Below, one piece after another: positions 56,426-64,000 of a DNA stretch of 64,000 nt. Positions within the stretch are counted from its first letter, which is position 1; each line of letters begins with the position of its first letter. The notes under the pieces were generated by a model that saw nothing but the letters and a program-made list of their open reading frames with translations, was not told the DNA's origin and searched no databases. A program made the position numbers and the translations under genes. Source of the DNA: Mailhella massiliensis (GTDB lineage Bacteria > Desulfobacterota > Desulfovibrionia > Desulfovibrionales > Desulfovibrionaceae); the NCBI RefSeq assembly GCF_900155525.1, contig NZ_LT706940.1, positions 167,795-231,794 on the forward strand. The letters run 5' to 3'.

Positions 56426-56429
56426 CAGG

Positions 56430-56462
56430 AAGGGGCCTGTTCTTCTGCGGAACAGGCCCCTT
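56430..56462 (+). terminator. Stem-loop between symporter copies 2 and 3
   Basis: AAGGGGCCTGTTC (56430-56442) pairs perfectly with 56450-56462. No T-run follows, so readthrough into copy 3 is possible. Confidence 0.6.
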
Positions 56463-56560
56463 CGCCGCCCGGCCGTCACACGGCCCTGCGGATGTTTTTC
56501 CCCCTCGCGTCCGGCGCCGCAAACCGTGCGTCGGGCATTTTTTGTATTTCGGAGTGAATC

Positions 56561-57928
56561 ATGCAACGAGAAAAGATGGCCAGCCGTATCGGTTTTCTGT
56601 TCGTTTCCGCAGGATGCGCCATTGGGCTCGGCAATGTCTGGAGATTTCCCTACATCACGGGGAAATACGGCGGGGCCGTCTTTGTGGCGGCCTACCTGTT
56701 CTTTCTGTTCATGCTGGCGCTGCCTCTGCTCATCATGGAATTTTCCGTGGGCCGCGCTTCGCAGCAGAATCTCGGCAACGCCCTGCGTGTGCTGGAACCC
56801 GAGGGCACTTCCTGGCACCGCATGGGCTGGATCAGCATGGTGGGCAGTTATCTGCTCATGATGTTCTATATCCCCGTGGCGGGCTGGATGCTCTTTTATG
56901 TATGGAGAACAGCCGCAGGCTCTCTTGAGCTGCCTCCCGATCAGATGCCCGCCGCCTTCGGCTCCATGCTGGCCGATCCTGCGGGCATGACCTTCTGGGC
57001 CTTTCTCACGTCCATCCTCTGTTTTCTGGTGTGCAGCTTCGGGCTTCGCCGGGGCATAGAACGCGTGGTCAAAATCATGATGACGGGCCTTCTCGTCATC
57101 ATGCTGGGACTTGCGCTGCGCGCCGTCACCCTGCCGGGAGCTCTGGACGGCCTTGCCTTCTACCTTGCCCCCGACTGGGAACGTGCGGTGAATGCCGGTA
57201 TCTGGAGCCTTTTGAACGATGCCATGAATCAGGCCTTCTTCACCCTCGGGCTCGGCATAGGTTCCATGTGCATCTTCGGCAGTTACCTCGGGCGGGAATA
57301 CACCATCACGCAGGAATCCCTCTGCATCGTCGGACTCGACACCTTCGTGGCCATGATGTCGGGCTTCATCATCTTTCCGGCCTGCTTTGCCTTCGGGGTG
57401 GAACCGGATTCCGGACCGGGACTTATTTTCATTACGCTTCCCAACGTGTTCAACTCCATGCCGGGGGGCCGCTTCTGGGGGACGCTTTTCTTCGTGTTCA
57501 TGAGCGCGGCCGCGCTCACCACCGTGATCACCGTCATCGAGAACATCATTTCCTACAGCATGGACGTGTGGAAGTGGTCGCGCAGAAAGTCCACGCTGGT
57601 CAACGGCGTAGCGCTTACCCTGCTCACGCTTCCCTGCGTGCTGGGCTTCAACGTGCTTTCCTTCGTGCAGCCTCTCGGAGCGGGCAGCACGCTCATGGAT
57701 CTTGAAGACTTCATTCTCAGCAACAACCTGCTTTCGGTGGGGGCCGTCACCTTCATGCTGTTCTGCTGTCATAAGTTCGGCTGGGGCTGGGACAATTTCA
57801 TGGCGGAAACGGATGCGGGCCGCGGCGTCAAATTCCCCCGGGCGTTGCGTTTCTATCTTACCTGGATTCTGCCTCTGGTTGTGGCCCTCGTCTTCGTGCA
57901 GGGCTATATTCAGAAGTTCTTCTCCTGA
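56561..57928 (+). CDS. Neurotransmitter:sodium symporter family transporter, copy 3
   Basis: 455-residue third tandem paralogue. TM1 (AGCAIGLGNVWRFPYITGKYGGAVF) and TM6 (DAMNQAFFTLGLGIGSMCIFGSY) are conserved. Loops diverge more than between copies 1 and 2 (ASQQNLGNALRVLEPEG; EYTITQESLCIVGLD), so this copy probably has a different substrate or is older. CGGAG precedes ATG 56561. No TTGCCG-type promoter is seen upstream; it may depend on readthrough from copy 2 or an unrecognised promoter in the 135-base gap. Confidence 0.92.
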   Translation: MQREKMASRIGFLFVSAGCAIGLGNVWRFPYITGKYGGAVFVAAYLFFLFMLALPLLIMEFSVGRASQQNLGNALRVLEPEGTSWHRMGWISMVGSYLLMMFYIPVAGWMLFYVWRTAAGSLELPPDQMPAAFGSMLADPAGMTFWAFLTSILCFLVCSFGLRRGIERVVKIMMTGLLVIMLGLALRAVTLPGALDGLAFYLAPDWERAVNAGIWSLLNDAMNQAFFTLGLGIGSMCIFGSYLGREYTITQESLCIVGLDTFVAMMSGFIIFPACFAFGVEPDSGPGLIFITLPNVFNSMPGGRFWGTLFFVFMSAAALTTVITVIENIISYSMDVWKWSRRKSTLVNGVALTLLTLPCVLGFNVLSFVQPLGAGSTLMDLEDFILSNNLLSVGAVTFMLFCCHKFGWGWDNFMAETDAGRGVKFPRALRFYLTWILPLVVALVFVQGYIQKFFS

Positions 57929-57948
57929 ATGCCTTTTTCTGCGTTGCG

Positions 57949-57984
57949 GGCGGATGTCCTCCTTCGGGCGGGCATCCGCTTTTT
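57949..57984 (+). terminator. Intrinsic terminator after symporter copy 3
   Basis: GCGGATGTCC (57950-57959) pairs with GGCATCCGC (57971-57979, one bulge) and is followed by five T. Confidence 0.75.
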
Positions 57985-58097
57985 GGGTCCGGTTCCGTGT
58001 CCGTTCTTTTGAGGAAGGAGCGTTTTTCCGGGAAGAATTTTGGAACGGCCCGAAGTGCTGCTTGTCTCTGCATTCGGGGATATGGCTTTGGAGGTGG

Positions 58098-58139
58098 AAA
58101 AAGGCCGCGCCGGAACTTGTTCCGGCGCGGCCTTTTTTT
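58098..58139. terminator. Bidirectional intrinsic terminator
   Basis: AAAAAGGCCGCGCCGGAAC (58098-58116) pairs with 58119-58137 and is followed by T on the + strand and by T on the minus strand. It marks the end of the minus-strand pepD. Confidence 0.9.
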
Positions 58140-58168
58140 GTGTTCGATATGCCCTTATCAGCCGGGCG

Positions 58169-59656
58169 TTACTTCATTTCGCCGATGCGGCGGAGCACTT
58201 CCGTAAGAAGCGTCCAGGCCCTTTCCGCCGAGGCAAGATGGAGGGTTTCCTTGGTGGAATGCGCTCCGGTCACCGTCGGGCCGAAGGAAATGAAGTCCAC
58301 CTTGCGGCCGAGTTTCTGGAACTTGTCGGCAAAGAGCCCGCATTCCAGTCCGGCGTGGATGCCTTCCACTTTGGCCTTTTTCTGGAAGAGTTCTTCATAG
58401 GTCTTCGTGAAGACGGCCTCGAGACGGGATGCGGGGTTGTATTCCCAGGCGGGATAATCGCCCGAATGTTCGACGCTCCCGCCGACCAGCGCGCCGAGAA
58501 TATCGATTCTGCGGCACAGATCGTCTTTTCTGCTGGCAACGGAACTTCTGGTCTGGCACTGGAAGACGATGTTTTCTCCTTCCATGCGGATCACGGCAAA
58601 GTTGTTGGAGCTTTCCACAAGGTTCTGCGTCGTGATGTTCTTGTCCATGGAGGCTATGCCGTCAGGCACGAGCAGCGCTGCGGAAAGAACGCGTTTTTCG
58701 CTCTCCGGCGTAAGAACGCGCGTTTCTTCCACCTTGTCCATGCTGATGACAAGGCCTGCGCCGTCGGAGCCGCGAAGCTCATGACGGAATATTTCTTCCC
58801 AGCGCTTCACTTCCTTCAGAACGGCCTCATCCTCCGCCTTGATGAACAGCACGGCCGAGCTTTCCTTGGGAATGGCGTTCGCCGCCGTGCCCCCCTGCAG
58901 GGCGGCAAGACGGCAGGGGAAGGTGCGTCCGAGTCCGTCCAGCAGACGGGCCAGCAGTCTGTTGCTGTTGCCCCGTTCACGGATGATTTCCAGCCCGGAA
59001 TGTCCGCCTGCGAGTCCGCCGAGCGTGATGCGCCGGGAAGACCAGCCTTCGCCTGTGCAAACGGTGGAAGCATCCTGAAATTCCACGGGAATGTTCATTC
59101 TGCTTCTTCTGCCTCCGGCGCAGCTGACGCAGAAAATGCCTTCTTCTTCCGAATCCATGTTGAGGAACAGGGAGGCGTCGAGAGAGGATACGTCGAAGGC
59201 TGTGGCTCCGCCCATGCCCACTTCCTCGTCAACGGTGACTACTGCTTCCAGCGGGGGATGCGGCAGATCGGAGGAATCGAGCACGGCCAGCATGTAGGCA
59301 AGGGCAATGCCGTTGTCCGCGCCGAGGGTGGTGCCTTCGGCATAAAGGCGGTCGCCGTCGGTCATGAGCTTCAGCGGATCGTGGGCGAAATCGAATGCCA
59401 GGCCCTCATCCTTCACGCACACCATGTCCATGTGCCCCTGAAGAATGACGGCGGGGGCCTGCTCCATGCCCGGCGTGCCGGGCTTTTTGATGACGACGTT
59501 GCCTGCGGCGTCCTGAGCGGCGGAGAGGCCGCGTTCCTTTGCGAAGCGGACGAGAAAATCGCTGAGCTGTTTTTCATTCCCGGATTCATGGGGAATACCG
59601 CTCAGTACGGCAAACCATTTAAGATATTCCTTATCGGGAGAAAAGGCGCTGCTCAC
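58169..59656 (-). CDS. pepD: Aminoacyl-histidine dipeptidase / cytosol non-specific dipeptidase
   Basis: 495-residue M20/M28-clan metallopeptidase that splits unblocked dipeptides. Metal and catalytic motifs: LQGHMDMVCVKD, GTTLGADNGIALAYMLAVL, VDEEVGMGGA, and GLAGGHSGLEI, with the C-terminal GPTVTGAHSTKETLHL. Start: a GTG at 59656 has AGGAG seven bases upstream and gives the usual length; ATG 59707 lacks a ribosome site. It lies beside the three amino-acid-type symporters, consistent with amino acid scavenging. Confidence 0.93.
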   Translation of the reverse strand: MSSAFSPDKEYLKWFAVLSGIPHESGNEKQLSDFLVRFAKERGLSAAQDAAGNVVIKKPGTPGMEQAPAVILQGHMDMVCVKDEGLAFDFAHDPLKLMTDGDRLYAEGTTLGADNGIALAYMLAVLDSSDLPHPPLEAVVTVDEEVGMGGATAFDVSSLDASLFLNMDSEEEGIFCVSCAGGRRSRMNIPVEFQDASTVCTGEGWSSRRITLGGLAGGHSGLEIIRERGNSNRLLARLLDGLGRTFPCRLAALQGGTAANAIPKESSAVLFIKAEDEAVLKEVKRWEEIFRHELRGSDGAGLVISMDKVEETRVLTPESEKRVLSAALLVPDGIASMDKNITTQNLVESSNNFAVIRMEGENIVFQCQTRSSVASRKDDLCRRIDILGALVGGSVEHSGDYPAWEYNPASRLEAVFTKTYEELFQKKAKVEGIHAGLECGLFADKFQKLGRKVDFISFGPTVTGAHSTKETLHLASAERAWTLLTEVLRRIGEMK

Positions 59657-60137
59657 GGCGTAACTCCTGTACTTTGAGCGTTTTTCAAACTCCGGCGGTG
59701 CGCTCATGCCCGGCCGGAGCGGAGATGACGGCGGAATGCTCCGCAGCCTGCGCACGCATGGTACATGGGAAAGGCCTTATGGTACAGTCCCGTATGCTCC
59801 CGGCCGCGCAACCCCCGGCTTTTTATGTTGGTTTATGAAAAAGTTCATGGTAATTTTCCGTGGAAAGCCGCATTACGGCCTCATCGTGCCGTGTGGTGCG
59901 GAGCTTTTGCATGAAACGGAAGGCGATGTGTTGCGTGAGTTTCCGTTGTCCGGGGCAGACGCTCTTTTCGGGGAAGGTATGTTTCCGGGAGAAAGTTCCC
60001 GGAAGATGAAGGGATGCGGAGGAGTCGGAAAAGCGCGCATCCTGCGGATGAAATGCCGTCGTTTCTGCCGCGGGAAACCGCGTTTTGTTTTTTATGCGGA
60101 GAAGAAGGGTAATTATGAGACCATACGGGGGTTGCAC
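59657..60137 (+). other. Intergenic/leader region of the purine-type permease
   Basis: 481 bases without a recognisable gene. The second half contains several stems: TTCCGGGA (59983-59990) with TCCCGGAA (59997-60004); GGATGCG (60012-60018) able to pair with CGCATCC (60036-60042), or alternatively CATCC (60038-60042) with GGATG (60046-60050); and an intrinsic terminator at 60069-60093. The layout suggests a structured 5' leader. The open frame that continues upstream from the permease has no recognised domain. Confidence 0.5.
60069..60093 (+). terminator. Terminator/attenuator in the permease leader
   Basis: CGCGG-GAAA-CCGCG (60069-60082) is followed by TTTTGTTTTTT, 45 bases before the permease start and with no gene immediately upstream on this strand. 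It is therefore a candidate attenuator. Confidence 0.68.
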
Positions 60138-61451
60138 ATGGCAGGCATGATCGACAGCATGTTCAAACTTAAGGAGCACGGAACCAGTCTGAAAATAGAG
60201 TCCGTGGCGGGGATGACCACTTTTGTGACCATGGCCTACATCATTTTCGTCAACCCCGCCATGCTTGCGGATGCCGGAATGCCCCGCGAGGCGGCCTTTG
60301 CCGCCACGGTATGGGGCGCAGCCCTGACCACGCTGTTCATGGGGCTGTGGGCGAATCTGCCCATAGCGCTGGCTCCGGGCATGGGCATCAACGCCTTTTT
60401 CGCCTATACCGTGGTTCTGGGCATGGGCCTGCCGTGGCAGACGGCCCTGGGCGCAGTGTTCATTTCCGGCGTGGTCTTTTTCGTGCTTTCCGTGACGAAT
60501 CTGCGTGAAAAGATCATCCGGGCCGTCCCGCTCAATCTCAAGCTGTCCATTACCGTGGGCATAGGTCTGTTCATCGCCTTCATTGGTCTGAAAAGCGCGG
60601 GCGTGGTGGTGGATGATCCGGTCACCTTCGTCGCCATGGGCAACCTGAAACATCCCGCCACGCTTCTTTCCCTGGTCGGCCTGCTGGTCATCGCCGTTCT
60701 TGAGGCGAAAGGCGTGCGCGGTTCCATACTGCTCGGTATGGCTGTTACCACGGTGGTGGGCATGATTGCGGGCGTGGGGCCTGTGCCGCACGGCATACAC
60801 GACGTTCTGAGCCTGAACGTTCCCAGTTTCATGCCTACGTTTTTGCAGCTCGACATCATGGCGGCTCTGGAATACGGCCTCTTCACCGTACTTTTTACCA
60901 TGACCATGGTGGATCTGTTCGACAGCATGGGCACCATCATCGGCCTTTCACGCAAGGCCGGACTGATGAAGGATGACGGAAGCATCGAAGGGCTGGACAA
61001 GGCTCTCGTGGCCGACTCCTGCGGCACCATGCTTTCCGGTCTTCTGGGAACGCCCGCCGTGACAAGCTATCTGGAAAGTTCCACAGGTATTGCCGAGGGC
61101 GGCCGCACCGGCCTTACCTCCGTTGTCGTAGGGGGGCTTTTCCTCGTCAGTCTTATTTTCGCCCCGCTTGTCGGCTTTGTTCAGAGCTATGCCACGGCTC
61201 CGGCCCTCATCGTGGTCGGCTCCCTCATGATACAGGAAACCCGGAACATTGATTTCAGCGAAATGGCCGACGCTATGCCCGCTTTTCTCACCATCATCAC
61301 CATGCCGCTCACGAGCAGCATCGCCACTGGCTTCGGTATGGGCTTCATCAGCTATGTGCTCATCAGGCTCTGCACCGGCAGGGCGAAGGAAGTGAGTCTC
61401 GTCATGTGGGTGGTTTCGGTCTGCTTCGTCGTCAATTTCGCGCTGCGCTGA
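60138..61451 (+). CDS. NCS2-family (AzgA-type) purine permease
   Basis: 437-residue proton-coupled nucleobase permease of the AzgA subgroup (adenine/guanine/hypoxanthine). Recognised by TSLKIESVAGMTTFVTMAYIIFVNPAML, the substrate-site segment LAPGMGINAFFAYTVVLGMG, FTMTMVDLFDSMGTIIGLSRKAG and LGTPAVTSYLESSTGIAEGGRTGLTSVV. About 14 hydrophobic segments are expected. ATG 60138 follows GGGGG weakly; ATG 60147 and 60159 are alternatives. The SDR gene starts 41 bases after its stop, so they may form an operon. Specificity within purines is not resolved. Confidence 0.9.
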   Translation: MAGMIDSMFKLKEHGTSLKIESVAGMTTFVTMAYIIFVNPAMLADAGMPREAAFAATVWGAALTTLFMGLWANLPIALAPGMGINAFFAYTVVLGMGLPWQTALGAVFISGVVFFVLSVTNLREKIIRAVPLNLKLSITVGIGLFIAFIGLKSAGVVVDDPVTFVAMGNLKHPATLLSLVGLLVIAVLEAKGVRGSILLGMAVTTVVGMIAGVGPVPHGIHDVLSLNVPSFMPTFLQLDIMAALEYGLFTVLFTMTMVDLFDSMGTIIGLSRKAGLMKDDGSIEGLDKALVADSCGTMLSGLLGTPAVTSYLESSTGIAEGGRTGLTSVVVGGLFLVSLIFAPLVGFVQSYATAPALIVVGSLMIQETRNIDFSEMADAMPAFLTIITMPLTSSIATGFGMGFISYVLIRLCTGRAKEVSLVMWVVSVCFVVNFALR

Positions 61452-61492
61452 TACCGGAACGCCGGTTTTTTTGCGGAAACAAGGAGAAGAGC

Positions 61493-62272
61493 ATGGATCT
61501 GGGACTTCGCGACAAGGTGGTGGTCATTACGGGCGGTACGGCCGGTATAGGCAAATCCTGCGTGGACGCTTTTCTGGAAGAAGGCTGCCGTGTCGTTGTG
61601 TGCGGCCGATCCGCCGCCAGGCTGGAAGCCTTTCGTGCGGAATATGAGGGGAGGCCCGTACTGGCCGTCGGCGGAAACGTCACGTCTGCTGAAGATATGG
61701 AAAAGCTGGCGGATGCCGCAGTGGAACGCTTCGGACGTATCGACGTATGGGTGAACAACGCGGGTATTTACCCCAAGGGCAACCTGGAAGATATGCCTCT
61801 CGATGCCTGGCGGGAAACTTTTGCCGTCAATGTGGACGGCGTGCTTTACGGTTCCCGTGCCGCTATTCCCCACTTGCGGAAGGCGGGGGGCGGCGTCATC
61901 GTCAACGCTTCTTCCTATGCCGCCATCATGCCTACGGGCGGGCGCGGAGCCTACGGCATCACCAAGGCGGCGGTAAGTCACATGACCAAGGTCATGGCGG
62001 CGGAACTTGCTCCCGACAATATCCGTGTGGTGGCCTACATGCCCGGATTTGTGCTCACCGGCATCAACGCCGCCGTGCTCGGCGAGTATGATGACGGCGC
62101 CGTGAAGCGGCAGGCCGTGCAGAACCGCTACGGGCGCACGGAAGAGATTGCCCGCCTTGTGGTTTTCCTGTCTTCCGATGCGGCAAGTTTCATTACTGGC
62201 TGCGGAGTGGAGGCAAGCGGCGGCAAGTACTGCGTGCAGAATCCCTTCGCCGCCTGGGAAAACGTAAGGTAG
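61493..62272 (+). CDS. SDR-family dehydrogenase
   Basis: 259-residue classical short-chain dehydrogenase: TGGTAGIG (13-20), NNAG (88-91), catalytic Ser140/141 and Tyr154-x3-Lys158 (AYGITK), and the C-terminal FLSSDAASFITGCGVEASGG typical of FabG-like proteins. AAGGAG is well placed before ATG 61493. It follows the NCS2 permease closely, but no purine-related function is evident and the substrate cannot be deduced. Confidence 0.85.
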   Translation: MDLGLRDKVVVITGGTAGIGKSCVDAFLEEGCRVVVCGRSAARLEAFRAEYEGRPVLAVGGNVTSAEDMEKLADAAVERFGRIDVWVNNAGIYPKGNLEDMPLDAWRETFAVNVDGVLYGSRAAIPHLRKAGGGVIVNASSYAAIMPTGGRGAYGITKAAVSHMTKVMAAELAPDNIRVVAYMPGFVLTGINAAVLGEYDDGAVKRQAVQNRYGRTEEIARLVVFLSSDAASFITGCGVEASGGKYCVQNPFAAWENVR

Positions 62273-62402
62273 AGGAACGGCCGGATTTTTTTGCCTTATT
62301 GCAGTGTTGTGTGCGGAAAGCCTGCCTGCGGAGATTTTCTGTCTTTGCAGAGAACCGGCTTTGGGCGGCGTGAATGCGCCGAAGGATATTTTTTGTCTTT
62401 GA

Positions 62403-62431
62403 TTGACATAATGTTCCATTAATCACATAGT
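62403..62431 (+). promoter_or_regulatory. Promoter of the split-Soret cytochrome gene
   Basis: TTGACA (62403-62408), 17-base spacer, CATAGT (62426-62431), 67 bases ahead of the start. The -10 resembles the CATAA(C/A) boxes of the rRNA promoters at the end of the window. The spacer includes GATT / AATC inverted bases that might bind a regulator. Confidence 0.68.
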
Positions 62432-62497
62432 ACGTGCGTGTACCTTTCCCCAGACAGGCAAGGTATAAGTATGTCATTTTCTACCTCGGAGAAGAGT

Positions 62498-63346
62498 ATG
62501 GATTACAGCAGAAGAGCCATGCTGGGCGCCATGGGCGGTCTGGTTGTCGGCGGTTCCCTGGCCGCCATGTCTGGCAATGTTATCGCGGCGCCTGCCGCCC
62601 CGGCCATGTCCGCCGGCAAGGACGGGCACTTCGGTCAGATGGGCGGGGAATTCGGCTGGACCCCGAAGAAGATCGACGACATCGCGGCCGCAAGCGCCGT
62701 GGCCTACAAGGGATACTGGTACAAAGGATACGGCTGCGGTTACGGCGTGTTCTACAGCATCGTCGGCACCATGGCCGAAAAGTACGGCGCTCCTTATAAC
62801 TGCTTCCCCTTCACCATGATGGAAGGCTTCAAGGGCGGCATGTCCGACTGGGGCACCATCTGCGGCGCTCTGGCCGGTGCGGCCATGGCCTTTGCCGTGT
62901 TCTATCCCCGTAGTGAAGCGACCCCCATGGTGAACGAACTGTTCCGCTGGTATGAACAGACTGCCTTCCCCATTTACAATCCCGGCGACGCTGCCCAGGG
63001 CGTGAAGGGCGACCTTCCCACCAGCGTGGCCCATTCCGTGCTCTGCCATGTTTCCGTGTCCCGCTGGTCCTATGCTACGAAACTTGCGGCCAACAGCACG
63101 GAACGCAGCGAACGCTGCGGCCGCATCACTGCCGACGTGAGCCGCAAGGCCATCGAAATTCTGAACGCCAAGATCGAAGCCGGTAAGGACTGGAAGGGCG
63201 TTCTCGGCAAGCAGGAATCCGTGACCGGCTGCACCACCTGCCATGGCAAGGGCAAGATGTCCGATATCCAGAAGGGTAATATGGACTGCACTCCCTGCCA
63301 CAGCGGCTCCGAAGCCATGACCGACAAGTTCCACAACCATCCGTAA
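62498..63346 (+). CDS. Split-Soret type dihaem cytochrome c
   Basis: 282-residue exported protein. Start 62498 has GGAG eight bases upstream and opens with MDYSRRAMLGAMGG, a likely twin-arginine or Sec signal ending near residue 31-36. Cysteines at 80, 102, 122 and 183 (YGCGYGVF, NCFPF, TICGALAG, LCHVSVSRW) fit the C_GCAxxG_C_C family. Two haem motifs, CTTCH (245-249) and CTPCH (264-268), lie at the C-terminus. This matches the split-Soret cytochrome of Desulfovibrio, a homodimer with two haems per subunit and an unusual Fe-S centre. Its physiological partner is not established. ATG 62471 is an alternative start. Confidence 0.85.
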   Translation: MDYSRRAMLGAMGGLVVGGSLAAMSGNVIAAPAAPAMSAGKDGHFGQMGGEFGWTPKKIDDIAAASAVAYKGYWYKGYGCGYGVFYSIVGTMAEKYGAPYNCFPFTMMEGFKGGMSDWGTICGALAGAAMAFAVFYPRSEATPMVNELFRWYEQTAFPIYNPGDAAQGVKGDLPTSVAHSVLCHVSVSRWSYATKLAANSTERSERCGRITADVSRKAIEILNAKIEAGKDWKGVLGKQESVTGCTTCHGKGKMSDIQKGNMDCTPCHSGSEAMTDKFHNHP

Positions 63347-63520
63347 GAGACTTTTGCCCGTGACGTATGTCTGGCGGGGATGCGTTTCTTTTCGGAGCGT
63401 TGTTCCGGTATGGCGCGGAACAGAGATATGCCGCTCCTGTAAAAACAGGAATATGAAGGTTCCGGGCATGAACCGGCTCTGTCATTGCGTTGCCGTCATG
63501 CGGTCATAAGAAAAAACATA

Positions 63521-63563
63521 TCGCCGGCGAGAAGAACCGTTCTTCTCGCCGGCGATTTTTTTT
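63521..63563 (+). terminator. Strong intrinsic terminator before the rRNA operon
   Basis: TCGCCGGCGAGAAGAA (63521-63536) pairs perfectly with 63540-63555, followed by nine T. The preceding 170 bases after the cytochrome gene hold no gene. Confidence 0.94.
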
Positions 63564-63627
63564 CGCCGGACTTTTTTCCTCTCTGAAAGGCGGAAAAGGG
63601 GCTTGAAAGCCGAGATCGGCACGAAAG

Positions 63628-63718
63628 GGAAAATAAAATATTTTATCGATAAATTAAATTTTATCAAATAGTTATAAATATAACCAGAAAATTCTTTCAA
63701 AAAATACAAAAAAAGTGT
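63628..63718 (+). promoter_or_regulatory. AT-rich upstream (UP-like) element of rRNA promoter
   Basis: About 90 bases of nearly pure A/T (with runs such as AAAATAAAATATTTTATCG) sit directly upstream of the first rRNA promoter, contrasting with the GC-rich chromosome. This is typical of an UP element contacted by RNA polymerase alpha subunits. Confidence 0.65.
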
Positions 63719-63747
63719 TTGACAGGACGGGGTGAAACGGGCATAAC
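63719..63747 (+). promoter_or_regulatory. rRNA promoter P1
   Basis: TTGACA (63719-63724), 17-base spacer, CATAAC (63742-63747). Confidence 0.82.
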
Positions 63748-63828
63748 TCAAAAACGCGCTGAGGCACAGCGGCTCAAACGAGTCCACGCCGAAGGCGCTT
63801 CGCTGGAAAGAAACTTTGAAAAAAGTTG

Positions 63829-63857
63829 TTGACAGCGGAAACGAAAAGTTGCATAAA
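63829..63857 (+). promoter_or_regulatory. rRNA promoter P2
   Basis: TTGACA (63829-63834), 17-base spacer, CATAAA (63852-63857), 110 bases after P1. A boxA-like TTCTTTGACAA (63886-63896) in the transcribed leader fits antitermination of rRNA. Confidence 0.83.
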
Positions 63858-63968
63858 GCAACCCCGCCGCGAATGAGCGGCACGGTTCTTTGACAAGTGA
63901 AGAGCGAGTTGGGAAATAGAGCTTTGAGTTCGATTTGAGAACTTTGGTTCTCTGAATCAAATACTTTT

Positions 63969-64000
63969 CAACTGGAGAGTTTGATTCTGGCTCAGATTGA
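63969..64000 (+). rRNA. 16S ribosomal RNA, 5' end only
   Basis: The sequence AGAGTTTGATTCTGGCTCAG (63976-63995) is the universal bacterial 16S start (E. coli positions 8-27). The mature end is placed about seven bases upstream. The rest of the gene lies beyond the window. Confidence 0.95.

Noticed and set aside
54857..57772. 971-residue minus-strand open frame across symporter copies 2 and 3
   Set aside because: It repeats itself because the symporter genes are paralogues; no independent coding evidence.
59657..60137. Known purine riboswitch upstream of the NCS2 permease
   Set aside because: The conserved purine-aptamer core was not found by eye; only alternative stems and a terminator are visible.

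Overview
The window is about 64 kb of GC-rich, gene-dense bacterial chromosome. A split-Soret type dihaem cytochrome c, TRAP transport genes next to a sigma-54 activator, an aryl-sulfate sulfotransferase beside an SLC13-type anion permease, and the overall gene style point to a sulfate- or sulfite-respiring member of the Desulfovibrionaceae (Desulfovibrio, Bilophila or Mailhella type). This assignment is inferred from gene content; only the first ~32 bases of the 16S gene are present.

Left part (1-9.0 kb): 3'-end of dprA, xerC, coaX, eno, lolA, truB, rpsO and pnp, all on the + strand. Next (9.0-17.8 kb): an SDR oxidoreductase and a DMT-family exporter, then a minus-strand operon of an old-yellow-enzyme/2-enoate-reductase-like flavoprotein, a TRAP solute-binding protein and a fused TRAP DctQM permease. 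A sigma-54 activator is divergent from it. The intergenic region carries a near-consensus -24/-12 promoter, and repeated motifs inside the start of the activator gene could be its enhancer sites.

Middle (17.9-43.5 kb): mostly housekeeping genes (folD, ftsK, efp, engB, a UvrD-type helicase, thiL, mgsA, rdgB, rimO, hldD, queA, an M23 endopeptidase). Between them lie an aryl-sulfotransferase / anion permease / Crp-Fnr cluster, a three-part META-domain lipoprotein, and an unusual chorismate-mutase-like plus EPSP-synthase-like fusion that has lost the key EPSP synthase motifs.

An almost 1 kb non-coding stretch (43487-44453) separates the minus-strand genes from the + strand dnaN-gyrB-gyrA block. 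It has a DnaA-box match, perfect palindromes and long direct repeats and may belong to the replication origin, although dnaA is not in the window.

Right part (51-64 kb): an AT-rich small-protein/XRE-regulator pair, a ClC antiporter, three tandem paralogous neurotransmitter:sodium symporter genes, a PepD-type dipeptidase, a purine-type NCS2 permease with a candidate attenuator in its leader, an SDR dehydrogenase, the split-Soret cytochrome, and the tandem promoters and start of an rRNA operon. No CRISPR array, prophage, insertion sequence or tRNA gene was recognised.
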